A stretch of 64,000 bases of DNA from Lymantria dispar (lineage: Eukaryota; Arthropoda; Insecta; Lepidoptera; Erebidae). Positions 53,379-63,917 of this stretch are shown here, piece by piece. The notes beneath the pieces were generated by a model, which searched no databases, was not told where the DNA came from, and saw only the letters and a list, made by a program, of their open reading frames with translations. Location: positions 15,571,501 through 15,635,500 of the forward strand of contig CM063454.1 of NCBI GenBank assembly GCA_032191425.1. The letters run 5' to 3'. Positions within the stretch are counted from its first letter, which is position 1; every line of letters begins with the position of its first letter. The translations under genes were made by a program, and so were the position numbers.

Positions 53379-55170
53379 AACCGCGTGCTGGCCCTGGTCC
53401 TCGACCATCTGGGTCCCCGCCTCAGGTGGCTGTTCAACGCGTGTTTAGCGTCCGGGCGGTTCCCTGGGTGCTGGAAGGATGGGAGGCTGGTATTCCTGCC
53501 GACGCCGGGACGGTCTTCGGAGTCGGCCTCGGCCTATAGGCTCATCATGCTGCTCGATGATATGGGCAAGCTACTGGAGAGGGTGGTAGCAGCCCGCATC
53601 GAGCGGCACCTCGTCGGCATGGGGCCCGATCTGTCGGACGCCCAGTTTGGGTTTAGGAGGGGTCGTTCGACGATCGAGGCTCTGTTGCGCCTGAAGGCCG
53701 TGGCGACTGAGGCCGTCACCGGCGGGGGAGTGCTGTTGGTTGTGTCCCTAGACATCGCCAACGCATTCAATAGTCTGCCATTCAGCTGCATCAGGGAGGC
53801 GCTCCGATACCACGGAGTGCTAGTTTACCTGAGGCGGCTAGTGGCAGAGTATTTGGAGGGGCGCGGCGTCCTCTACGTCAACCGGGTAGGGGACGTTGTG
53901 CGAACGCCCATGACGTGCGGTGTCCCACAGGGGTCGGTCCTCGGACCCACCCTGTGGAACATCGGCTACGACTGGGCGTTGCGGGGAAGCCTCCCGCCCG
54001 GGCTGGGCGTGATTTGTTACGCTGCCGACACGCTCGTCACAACCCGCGGTGGGACGCTAGAAGAGGCGGCAAGCCTGGCGACTCTAGGCACCGAAGAGAT
54101 CGTCAGGCGGATCGAGGCGCTGGGTTTGAGGGTGGCCCTGGACAAGACGGAGGCCCTCTTGTTCCATGGGCCCCGCATGGGCCCTCCCATCGTCCACTCG
54201 GTTGAGATCAGCATCCGGGCCCATATGAAGTACTTGGGCCTGGTGCTCGACGGGCATTGGTGGTTTCGGGAGCATTTCCACAGGCTCATTCCGCGGCTCG
54301 TCGGAGTGGCGTCTGCCCTATCATGGCTTATTCCGAATCTGGGCGGACCGAGCGGTGCATGTCGACAGCTGTACGCGTGGGTCATCCGGTCGATGACCCG
54401 CCCACACCCGCGCACCAGTGTGGGCGGGGTTCCTGACCATCCGACTCAGGGCTACTCTGTGGCCACAGAGGGCCATGGATATCAGGACTATCCGCGGGTA
54501 CCGTACGGTGGCGATGGAGGCGGCGTGCCTGTTGACCAGGACTCCCCCGTGGGATCTGGAGGCGGAAATGCTTGCCGATTTGTATCAGCGGGTGTCCGGT
54601 GTGCGAGCGGAGAGCGGTGTGGTCTCGTTGAGGGAGCTCACCACCTGGCGCGTCGACGCCCGCCGAGACGTCATTGCTCGTTGGGCAGTCCAGCTGGAGA
54701 GGCCTCGGTTCGGGGTGCGAATCGTGAAGGCCTGCCGGCCGGTGCTGATGCAGTGGCTAAAATGACGGCACAGGGTGCTTTCCTTCCGACTGATGCAGGT
54801 CTTGACGGGGCATGTATGCTTCGGCAAGTACCTGCATACGGTCGCTAGGAGGGAGAGCACACCGTCCTGCCACCACTGCGATTGCGACGAGGACACGGCG
54901 CAACATACGCTCGAGGTCTTCGCCGCTTGGGCAGAGCAGCGTCGTGAACTCGTCGCAATCATCGGTGCCGACCTGACGCTGCCAACCATTGCTAGGACGA
55001 TGCTCGACAGCGTCAGGAACTGGGACGCGGTCGGAGCCGATCTCGCAGAAGGAGGCAGCGGGACGTGCGCGCGAGGAGCGCAGCCTCGACGAAACGACCC
55101 GCCGCTGACGACTGGGGCAGCGCAGGTGCGACTGCTGCCTGCGCGTCATGCCGCCGTAGCCGAGGCCGCG
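53379..55170 (+). pseudogene. R1-A3 ORF2 remnant, catalytic box mutated
   Basis: Frame 1 (53385 to about 54400): NRVLALVLDHLGPRL, DAQFGFRRGRSTIEA, motif A LDIANAFNSLP, GVPQGSVLGPTLWN, then CYAADT: the first aspartate of YADD is alanine, which should abolish catalysis. YLGLVLDGHWWF follows. A rearrangement near 54395-54425 (repeated CCGCCCACACC / GTGTGGGCGGGG words) shifts to a frame running 54418-55302 with a TGA at 54763-54765; this holds the knuckle CHHCDCDEDTAQHTLEVF (last C changed to F). It also retains the segment deleted in R1-A1. Confidence 0.87.
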
Positions 55171-55447
55171 AGTGACATGACCGGGGAGTTAGTCCGTCAC
55201 CCGCCGAGAGGCCGACCACCTATGGGAGGGCCTCCCCGAGGGGAGGACGTCGGTCGAGGAGAGGGTACTCCTCCGGGGCTATTCCGTCGGGCCGACCACT
55301 GACGTCAAGTCACCTGCTCCAATGGTCGACCCAATAACGGGTCTTACGGGTGGATTACGGGTATGTGTGCTTACGTCCCTCTGTCGCCCCGGACGGAGCG
55401 GAGGAGGAGTGCGCCGACCGTAGCCCACTCCGAACAAAAAAAATAGG
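55171..55447 (+). other. R1-A3 3' UTR
   Basis: SL1 (GGGCCGACCACTG near 55288, partner CCAATGGTCGACCC) and SL2 (GGTGGATTACGG / CCGTAGCCCACT) are still recognisable with a few mismatches. Confidence 0.75.
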
Positions 55448-55455
55448 GTCGAATT

Positions 55456-56594
55456 CATTTAGTTTAAAAAAAATCCACTGAATTTGATTCCAATCGTGCG
55501 CTAGTATCGCGTTCTGGAGTAACAAATTTGCTCAAATTCGAACTGCGATTGGATTTAGGATTGGAATCGAGATTCAAGAGTAAGCATACTGATCTATACA
55601 GATCTACCAGAACTATACAAAATAAACAAAATAAAACCTTCATATTTAATAAAAATTATAATTTGTCAATAGATAACTTGAGTTTGATATTTAAAAAAAG
55701 TTAAATTCCATTCTCTAAATAAATTAAATGACACGCATTATTTTACATCCATTTAATTTAATCAGAATGCAGACATATCCGTAATTTCGTCATAAATAAT
55801 TCGCCCACTAAATAAACCAGACCTCAAATTAGATCTAACATTCAAATTTGTCCTAAATACATATTCTAATTGGAACCAAAAGGCAAATAGGTTCGTCGTG
55901 TGTCTTTTGGAAAGCCATAATGAAACCGCTGTCTCTCCAAACGGACTACATATATTACGAGTTAATTGATAAAATACTACACATGGTTATGGGTACTACG
56001 TCCACAAATAACTATACAATTATAGAAATTGATTTGCTACAATAAGTGATATAACAATGTATTTTTCTTATGCTATTTTAATTATTGCCAAGAAACATAC
56101 ATTTTTATATTTTCAAATCTTTAGCACACAAAAGGTAAACGGGGATCTTAAAATAATAACGTATAGAAGGATAGTGTCCATACGTAAGCCATCAAAAATG
56201 TGCAGCAAATAATACTACATGCGCACAGGCGATTACACATGTACACACGCAAACCACTATACAAATTATGAAATCAAATTTTGTTTTTATTAATATAAAT
56301 CGTCGGAATACTTTTAAAAGTAATGTTATTATGCTTTTTATTTTTTTCAAATTTGTTGTGGCACCATTTGAATGCACAAACCGTCATAATTACCTATTTA
56401 TTTTTTAAGAGTTGCGTACGTACTGTGCAGTACAGTGACCTTGTACATTACGGAACGGTTCCGGCGTAAGCTCCATTAGGCTCCAATTGAAATGCTTCAC
56501 TTTTTGTGCTCGAACTTACCTTCTATACGTTATTATTCTAAGGCGGGTATATTATATGCTCATATTTTGCCAATTATTACTTACACATTTTTTT
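55456..56594. other. Anonymous AT-rich DNA
   Basis: Nothing recognised; several mononucleotide runs. Confidence 0.5.
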
Positions 56595-56795
56595 ATTTTT
56601 TATTTTTAGGACAATAGGCACTAGGAAAATAAACCTTGTATTATAGGGAACTTTAAAAATATTTAATTTCAGACTTAGAACAATAGTTTGTGGATCGCAT
56701 AAAGTTTTGTCCTGCTTGGGAAGCGAATCCGCGACACTGTCATGGTAGATCGATATCTTAACCAATACAACTTTTCTTCATTGACTAACCGTCAC
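56595..56795 (-). mobile_element. SINE-t: tRNA-derived SINE copy
   Basis: Minus strand: TTGGTTAAGATATCG (box-A-like), GTCGCGGATTCGCTTCC (box-B-like), then GCGATCCACAAACTATTGTTC as in the 12.2-kb copy. Confidence 0.65.
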
Positions 56796-57597
56796 TGAAC
56801 GACCTAATGTAATTTTTTCAATCTTTACCACTATTATAGTTACTGCCTTTGTAAAATTTACGTTGATGGCCATATTAAAAAATACACCATAAAGGTAGAA
56901 TTTTCTTAAATACTTCTTTATAAACTAGATTCTTTAGAAATTAACTACATAACAACTACTAATAAAGATGTTAAACAGAAGGGACTAAACACATTCATTG
57001 CGCAATAAACTGCTTTTAAAGCCAATCTACGTCATTTTATCACCCACCCTACGCTTAGCCGCATGCGTAAAACCTGAAATATTACGCGAAATCTGTGTTA
57101 AATGAGGTACTTAATATTAGCTGTCATGCTATGCTATTATAATATGGCCTCTAAATTATATGATGAATTTTGTACTGATTAACTTTACCTACAAACTAAG
57201 TTAACAAAATTATTAATAAGAGAATAAGATGAAGAGTATATTATTAATACAATAACAAAGAGATCGAACTCAATGTCTGTCAAGGAAAGAACGTAATTCC
57301 ACCTAATGGTAAACGACAATATGCTTTGTGGTAGTGGCTACGAGTACTACCAACCTTTAGATCGCACGTAGGTGTCATAAAAAAAGAAAGTCATCAACTT
57401 GGGCCAACTGCATCTCATGCTGTCTGCTTATTATATCCGCGAGAAGGGTTAATGTCAGACATGTTGCCGGTCATAAATGTTACCAATAACTATTGCAATT
57501 TATACGGTGGACGATGGTAAATATTGAGTTGACCTCAAGTAATTGAGATAAGAGCAGGATGATGATGATAATTGTGGCATTTTTCATTGCTGATTTT
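56796..57597. other. Anonymous AT-rich DNA with a possible LINE tail
   Basis: 57290-57370 (TTCCACCTAATGGTAAACGAC) is JL-tail-like in reverse. Nothing else. Confidence 0.45.
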
Positions 57598-57735
57598 GGC
57601 AAACTAGCAAGCAACTCTAGCAAGCATCCTAATGGTAAATGATATTGCCCCACGCAGACCTTCGCAATATCAGAGGCACAACTAGGCCGCTACCTGCCTT
57701 GAAGAAACTCTTCTTAATCCTCGTTTAAAGAAGGA
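57598..57735 (-). mobile_element. JL-family 3' end
   Basis: Reverse of the JL end: CATCCTAATGGTAAATGATATTGCC, CAACTAGGCCGCTACCTGCC, then AATCCTCGTTTAAAGAAGGA, the last ORF codons of JL. Confidence 0.75.
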
Positions 57736-57738
57736 CCT

Positions 57739-58035
57739 ACCATCACCATCATTTCCGCCTATCACCGTCCACTGCTGGATGTAGGCCTCCCTCATGTTAC
57801 GCCACAAAGTGCAGTCCTGAGCCGCCTGCATGCAACGACGCCCAGCAACTTTCACCAGGTCGTCGGTCCATCTAGTGGGGGGGTGTCCTACACTGCGTCG
57901 TCCAATACGTGGTCGCTACTAGAGAACCTTTCTTCCCCAGCGGTTGTCAGTTCTTCGAGCGATATGGCCTGCCCATTGCCACTGCAGCGTGCTAATTCTT
58001 CGTGCTATGTCAGTTGCACCCGTCATAGCATTCGG
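57739..58035 (-). mobile_element. RTE LINE 3' end, 5'-truncated
   Basis: (CAT)n-type tail at 57739-57746, then in reverse the RTE C-terminus; better preserved than 15940-16395. It encodes a RWTDDLVKVAG-like and an A-A-Q-D block. Confidence 0.8.
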
Positions 58036-58065
58036 GCAATATAACAGTGGGTATTCTATTCCATT

Positions 58066-58220
58066 CTTTTTTTAGGGTGGGCTATGGTCCTCGCTCCCAC
58101 CGTCCAGCTCCATCTGGGGCGTCGAAGGAGCGGCGCGCGGCCCCATAACCCACCACAGCTCCTCTCCTTCGTCGTTGGGCCGACCACCAGTAACGAGTTC
58201 CTTGTCCTCCGTGGCCGGCC
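58066..58220 (-). mobile_element. R1-A solo 3' tail
   Basis: T run, SL2 arms GGTGGGTTATGG / CCATAGCCCACC (complete pairing), and SL1 remains. Target copies not identified. Confidence 0.8.
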
Positions 58221-58264
58221 CGTAGCGACATAACTGTCTGTATGTTGATCGGTTAAGAGAAAGG

Positions 58265-58380
58265 CAATCAAATCAGATTCCTATACCAACTCGTGTAGCC
58301 AATATGGTATAGCAGGTCAATTTTACACTCTATAGAGAAGGCTCATACCCTAGATTGGGGCGTATTCGAACTAAAAATCG
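58265..58380 (+). mobile_element. SINE-L relic
   Basis: CCTATACCAACTCGTGTAGCC, ATGGTATAGCAGGTCAATTTT, and a decayed tail. Confidence 0.7.
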
Positions 58381-58395
58381 TAATATGTAATAGGA

Positions 58396-58612
58396 AATCA
58401 TCATCACAGCTCATTTATGACCCACTGTTGGCCTCGATCGTCTTAAATATTGGGAGGAAATTTGACCTAATATGCTACGCTGGTCAAACGTGTTGGTATA
58501 GAGCTTCATTTCAAGATTGCCTTATTTGCATAAATGTTATATGCATATGGAATCCCTTAGTCGTCTTTTACGACACCCACGGACAAGAGTGGGGAGGAAT
58601 TGAATTGTATTC
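58396..58612 (-). mobile_element. SINE-L split by CR1-like LINE (left part)
   Basis: Full reverse SINE-L up to TGAATTGTATTC, where other copies continue [G/T]TACTCCGTCACCACACGG. The missing end is found at 63319-63337, on the other side of the LINE. Confidence 0.88.
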
Positions 58613-58625
58613 AAATCTAACCACA

Positions 58626-59663
58626 ATGGTAAATAATTGTGACGCTTGTAACAGGGCACTAAGGACATCGTATATAAAATGCTCTAAATGCGAGAATTCT
58701 TTCCATCTTTCTTGCGTTAATATTAGCAAAATAACAGAAGAATTAAAATCGCAATGGGTATGCCCGTCTTGTATATGCAAACAACCGAAAGGGAATAATA
58801 CAAACACACCACTACGTGCCAGCGCTGCACTTGAATGCGAAACCGTAACCCAACGTCAGGGTGGACGTAAACCAACGCCAATTACAAGCAGCCCACCTAA
58901 CACTGATACTACCATAGTGGACTCTGGTCTACTTACAACGTTTACTTCTGAAATAAAGCTTTTTCGTGAGGATATAAACGAGTTAAAAGGTCACATCCAA
59001 AATTTAACGAGTCACTTATCCCAATGTAATGCTCGCCTTGATTAATATGAGTCAAAAATTAAGCACTTGGAGAAGAAGGAAAATGAAATCATCACCTTGA
59101 ACCACACTATCTCTAAGCTACGTGCTCAAATTGACCAACAAACACAAGCCTCGCTACGAAATGACTTAGAAATTATTGGTATTAACGAGCTGCAAAGTGA
59201 GAATCCTCTTCATATTGTGAAAACGATTGCCCACAAAATAGGCACCTCGTTGGATGATCACGATGTGGATTGTGCTTATAGAGTAGGACCACGTCATCAT
59301 CGGTCAAAAGATTCATCTGATGCCCAACCACGCAACATTGTAGTTAGTTTTGTGACTAGGCACAAACGCGACGATTTCCTAAAGAACGCAAGACTGAGGC
59401 GTAATCTCGCATCAAAAGATATTGACGGATCTACCACAACACGTATTGTATATTTCAATGAACGCTTAACTTACAGCAATCGCCAGTTATTTCGAATCAC
59501 TAAGTCTAGGGCCAAGGAACTTGAATATAAATACTGTTGGACAAAAAACGGCAACATATTCATTCGCAAACGAGAAGGAAATCCAGCGATCCTCATCAAG
59601 AACACTGATGATCTCGAAATTCACTTGGCACCATCAGAGCCTAGCAAAAGCATATCTTCATAA
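58626..59663 (+). pseudogene. CR1-like ORF1: PHD finger, coiled coil, FP-like C-terminal domain; one in-frame stop
   Basis: ATG at 58626 opens MVNNCDACNRAL. The PHD-type zinc finger has C-x2-C, C-x2-C-x4-H-x2-C and C-x2-C (CPSC) within the first 50 residues. A polar region is followed by a heptad-rich stretch, interrupted by TAA at 59043-59045. The same frame goes on at once (YESKIKHLEKKENEI) to 59663, so it is one ORF with a nonsense codon, not two genes. The second half (RNDLEIIGI...AYRVG...RNIVVSF...RIVYFNERLT...KYCWTKNGNIFIRK) has the pattern of the baculovirus FP/25K-like C-terminal domain seen in many insect retroelement proteins. The role in CR1 elements is presumed RNA binding and nuclear or chromatin targeting. 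Confidence 0.8.
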
Positions 59664-60013
59664 TAAATCTAGCACTATTTACAAGTATAGTTATTTTGTA
59701 AAAGTAAAGCTAAACACACACGCATGCTTAATATTTTATTTTCTCACAAGTTATTTACGCCAAAACTCTTTAAATTGTCTTTGTTTTTTGTTAATGTTAG
59801 TTATTAATTTTCTAAAATTTTATTGTTATAGAATCATTATTAAACAGGATCACTCACACCCTAAACACACAAAATCCATTTTAACCACCGCTTATACACC
59901 TAAAGACACATTTACACACCCCATAAGACGATACCACTTATCACATAAACATTTCTTCTACTACTATATAGACAGTAAAGGGCACATAGGCTTTAAGTAT
60001 TCTCTTTTCCCAC

Positions 60014-62963
60014 ATGGCTTTACTTGGGGTTATGAATGATATCGATGAAAACCTTTCTATTGACTGTTACAATACCAATAAACTGGAAGAGGCCGGCAAG
60101 CAACTACAGAGCGCACGATATAATCTAAAAATACTCACGTTTAATATCAGAAGTTACCAACACAACATAGACCATTTCTTCACTGCGTTAAAACGCTTTA
60201 ACACAGTCTTTGATGCTATTGTTCTAACTGAGTGCTGGTTAAATGACGGCACCATCTTAGAATCACTCCCAGGTTATGCAGTATTTCGAACGAGCGCGCA
60301 AGTTAATAAAAGTGGTGGCATTGTTATTTACACAAAAATAGACTTTAACGTCACCATCACAGAACCAAAACTAAAAGATTGTGATAGCTTACTGGTTATC
60401 CTTGATAAGAATACTGTCTTGTTAGGGATTTATCGGTCGCCATCTTTTAGTAATTTGGATAATTTTACATCTTCTTTGGATACAGAGTTGGAATTATTAT
60501 CAAAATACACAACAGTTATTGTTGCCGGTGACATGAACATAGACATATGCGGCAAAATAACGACTAAGTATTATGAATATTTAGCTGTTATGTCCTCCCA
60601 CGCTTTAATCCCAGCTATAACTAAACCCACCAGACTTCATACCTGTCTGGATCATATTTTTATTAAGGCTAACTCTGAGTCCATAGGTATAATATCTAAG
60701 TGTTCTATCACTGACCATGACATAGCTATAGCAGCGATATCTTCCAAGCACGGACGACGTCGCGATTCAACATCTTGGTATCACAAAATTGACTATGATG
60801 CTGTAGTCGCTGAATTACAAAAAACTACCTGGTGCAGTGTCTTTAATCAGCGCTGTGTTGACTCCGCAACGAATCACTTTATGAGCATTCTTTCTAAAAC
60901 GATACAAAATCACACTCAAAGAATTAAAACTAGTCGAACTAAATACTCTATAAAGCCTTGGATCACTCCTGGGCTCATAAAGTGCATGCGACACCGTGAC
61001 AAGCTGCATTTAGCTGCTCGTGCTCATCCCAATGACGGTATACGTCACATATTATTTATTAAATACAGAAATGCCTGCAACCGTTTGCTCCAAAACTTAA
61101 AAACTGAATACCATAAGGCTAAAATACAAAAACACCAGAATGATCCCAAACAGCTCTGGAAAGTGTTAAAAAATATGTATGATCTAAATCACTGTTATAA
61201 TAATGCTACCAAGCTACTTCTCAGTGGTCGAAGCCCTGAAAACTCAGTGAACCAATGTAACGCATACTTTACTTCTTTAGGCAAAAAGCTTGCGTCAGAT
61301 ATTCTCTCCAATCTAAACGAAACTCAGGCTTCCCTCGCTTCTAGTTATAGACCGCAAAAAATTGTCTCACATTCAATTTTTCTTCACCCCTGTGATGAAA
61401 ATGAAATAGACAGAATTATATCGCATCTAAAAAGTGACAGTGCGCCTGGACCGGACGGTATCAACGGCCGATTATTGAAAAAAATTAAACATTACATACT
61501 TAAACCTCTCACGTATATAATAAATTTAAGTATAGAGACAGGAACGTTCCCAACCTGTTGGAAAGTTGCCGCTGTAAGCCCAATATACAAAAATGGACGA
61601 ATGGATGCCCCTAACAATTACCGACCTATCGCACTGTTGAACATCTTATCGAAAGTACTGGAAAAGGTTGTGCATAGTCGCATATCACATTTCCTGGAAA
61701 CCAATAACCTAATCTCAGATCGACAGTTTGGCTTTAGGGGTGGAAAGTCTACGGAAGATATATTACTCACGAACTCTATTTCTTCATTCGTAGAAAAGGG
61801 TGTTTGGGCGCTGTTTGGGCGTGTTTCTAGATTTAGCCAAAGCTTTTGACACCATTTCCATCGAACTCCTCCTTTGGAAACTAGAGGCGTCTGGAGTGAG
61901 AGGTATAACGCTTGATTGGTTCAAGAGCTATTTATCAAATCGTAGACAGTTCGTAAGAGTAGGCCACCATTCCAGCGAGGTGCTTCCCATCGATTTTGGC
62001 ATTCCTCAGGGTAGTATACTCGGTCCAACTTTGTTTGTGCTCTACATCAATGATATTCTTAATCTTCCAGTAGCTAAGGCAACAACTATATCATACGCTG
62101 ATGATACAGCACTCATATTCCATGGTAAAACTTGGAGACAAGTGTATCGGCTTGCGGAGGATGGCTTAAATAGAATATGCAGTGTTTTGAAAGAAAACAT
62201 TCTTACACTAAATGCTTCGAAGTCTATGATCATAGCTTTCTGTAAAACTTCGGTATCCAAACCACCCCAAAATTTGTTTGTTAAGTTGCACACTTGCACA
62301 AGCCCCTCGCGATCTCCTCCAAACCAATGCAAATGTACGTCCTTAATTCGTACGAACTCCATCAAGTACCTGGGAATAGTGATAGACGAAAACTTGTCTT
62401 TCAAGGCTCACGTCCACCAACTTAGTAGTCGAGTACGAAAACTAATCTTTGTCGCTAAAAAATTGCGAACGTACACATCAGGCATAATTATCCGAATGGT
62501 CTATTACTGCCTCTGTCAGTCGATTATTGAATATGGCATTTCAGTCTGGGGTGGCGCTGGTCAAAGCACGTTTATCGAATTGGAAAGAGCCCAGAGAGCA
62601 GTCATAAAAGTAGCTTTGAAAAAACCCTTCAATTACTCCACCGACTTGCTTTACAAGGAATTCGGTGTACTAAGAGTAAGGCAACTTTTCATTCTAAAAG
62701 CAGCATTGCTTACGCACAAAGGTGTAAAAGCTGCACCATACTACGAGTCTATGGTACTAAAACACACTTTCAGAGTCCCCTGTCCCCGTGCTAATTCTCT
62801 ACTTGCTGGTCGCTGCCCCGCTTATCTACATCCACATATTTACAATAAAGTCAATAGACACTGTAACATATACAAAAAATTCAATTATTGCTGTCGGAAA
62901 TTAATCAAAGAATGGTTATTGTCCCTTACATATGACGAAACAGAAATAATTATTAGTAAGTAA
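60014..62963 (+). pseudogene. CR1-like ORF2: APE endonuclease and reverse transcriptase, one frameshift
   Basis: ATG at 60014, about 350 bp after ORF1. Endonuclease: LTFNIRSYQ, VLTECWL, GGIVIYTK, LLGIYRSPS, VAGDMNIDI, LDHIFIKA, ITDHD (catalytic N, E, D, H set visible). RT: SAPGPDGINGRLLKKI, NNYRPIALLNILSKVLEKV, DRQFGFRGGKSTED, then a frame change at 61801-61821 and motif A VFLDLAKAFDTI, GIPQGSILGPTLFVLYINDI, YADDTALIF, IKYLGIVIDENLSF, and the C-terminal part to the stop at 62961-62963. The frameshift sits on a near-tandem repeat (TGTTTGGGCG at 61801-61810 and 61812-61821). Total about 980 residues, normal for the group. All catalytic residues are present. Confidence 0.88.
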
Positions 62964-62964
62964 T

Positions 62965-63095
62965 ATACACATATACACACACACACACACAACCAACACT
63001 CAAACACTGTTGCACGCATACACGCAAATACAAACAGACATACAACGCAGGCAAATATTCATGTACACACACACGTATCTATAGAAACACGCACC
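62965..63095 (+). repeat. CA-rich 3' UTR segment
   Basis: (CA)n with CACG and CAAA interruptions just after the ORF2 stop. The related 2.8-kb fragment has the same feature, so it may be an original part of the 3' UTR. Confidence 0.85.
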
Positions 63096-63318
63096 CACAC
63101 AACAATTATCCCAAGTTCAGAAAGCCACTTTGTTCATGTTGCTTATTATTTCTGAAATTAAATGCAGCTCTGATTCTCAAGATACAGGCTACGGCCTAGT
63201 TTGAGAGTCGAAACTTAGTTTACTAAAATAATGTTAATATAGGCATAATCTTAAGAACACATTTTTGGTAAACAGCAATTGTAAAACAACTTGGTAAATA
63301 AATATATTATTATTATTA

Positions 63319-63340
63319 TTACTCCGTCGGCACACGGCAG
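63319..63340 (-). mobile_element. SINE-L split by CR1-like LINE (right part)
   Basis: TTACTCCGTCGGCACACGG completes the SINE-L that breaks off at 58612. Confidence 0.8.
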
Positions 63341-63587
63341 GTAAATGAAAAAACATGAAAAAAATCAGGCAGCTGCCACGAGACTAGCGTAAAAATTGGG
63401 ATGGAGTAATTAATCCGTCATGACACGGGTAAGCAATGATAATGTAAGTATACCTTTAACTGCCGTTAATTGTCATACTTGAGAAAATCTGTGCTCAATA
63501 ACATGGGTGATTCTAACAAGCTGCTATGATTAATTGTTTAATAAGTGCCAATCATTCTTCCTAATGAAGGTCAGATTATATTTATTA
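63341..63587. other. Anonymous AT-rich DNA
   Basis: Nothing recognised. Confidence 0.5.
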
Positions 63588-63764
63588 CTAGCAACCCGCC
63601 CTCGCTTCGCTTCGGTTATAGGTTATAGTCGTTTTACCCGCGTAGTTCCCGTTCCCGTGGGAATACCGGGATAAAATATAGCCTAGTTTACGCCCTGATA
63701 TTATAGCTTTCCATTGGTGAAAGAATTTTTGAAATCGGTCCAGCCGTTTTGAAGATTACCCGGA

Positions 63765-63796
<32 letters not shown>

Positions 63797-63917
63797 ATAA
63801 AAAATTTTTAATTGTTATTTTAGGCATAGGTGTCGTGCAAATAACCGTGTGAGCATGAAAAAAGCCTATTATTTTGACATTACAAACAGACACTCCAATT
63901 TTATTTATTGGTATAGA
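63588..63917 (-). mobile_element. Heli-1 Helitron, complete non-autonomous copy
   Basis: CTAGCAACCCGCCC...GGTATAGA between A (63587) and T (63918), with (CAGA)n at about 63771-63795. Confidence 0.9.

Larger units (their letters stand above)
53379..55447 (+). mobile_element. R1-A3: 5'-truncated R1-clade LINE with target duplication
   Basis: Flanked by GTCGAATT at 53371-53378 and 55448-55455 (8 perfect, up to about 11 with one mismatch). Starts within the RT fingers (AACCGCGTGCTGGCC as at 531 in R1-A1) and ends in a short A run (55435-55443). Confidence 0.92.
58613..63318 (+). mobile_element. CR1-like LINE, nearly full length (4.7 kb)
   Basis: Contains a very short 5' leader, ORF1 with PHD finger, ORF2 with APE endonuclease and RT, a CA-rich 3' UTR, and an (ATT)n end (63306-63318) in place of poly(A). 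There is no obvious target duplication. Short 3' microsatellite ends and lack of target copies are typical for the CR1 group. One stop in ORF1 and one frameshift in ORF2 make it inactive. The exact clade (CR1, Daphne or related) needs a tree. Confidence 0.85.

Noticed and set aside
16780..58220. Solo R1-A tails as an independent SINE family
   Set aside because: Their 5' ends are all at different places within the 3' UTR or ORF2, as expected for truncated LINE copies, and no shared promoter head is seen.
59043..59067. Two separate ORF1 genes (58.6-59.05 and 59.07-59.66 kb)
   Set aside because: Both lie in the same frame and meet at a single TAA; one ORF with a nonsense codon is the simpler reading.
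59521..60039. Open frame overlapping ORF1 end and the space before ORF2
   Set aside because: Shifted frame of ORF1 followed by AT-rich spacer; no domain.
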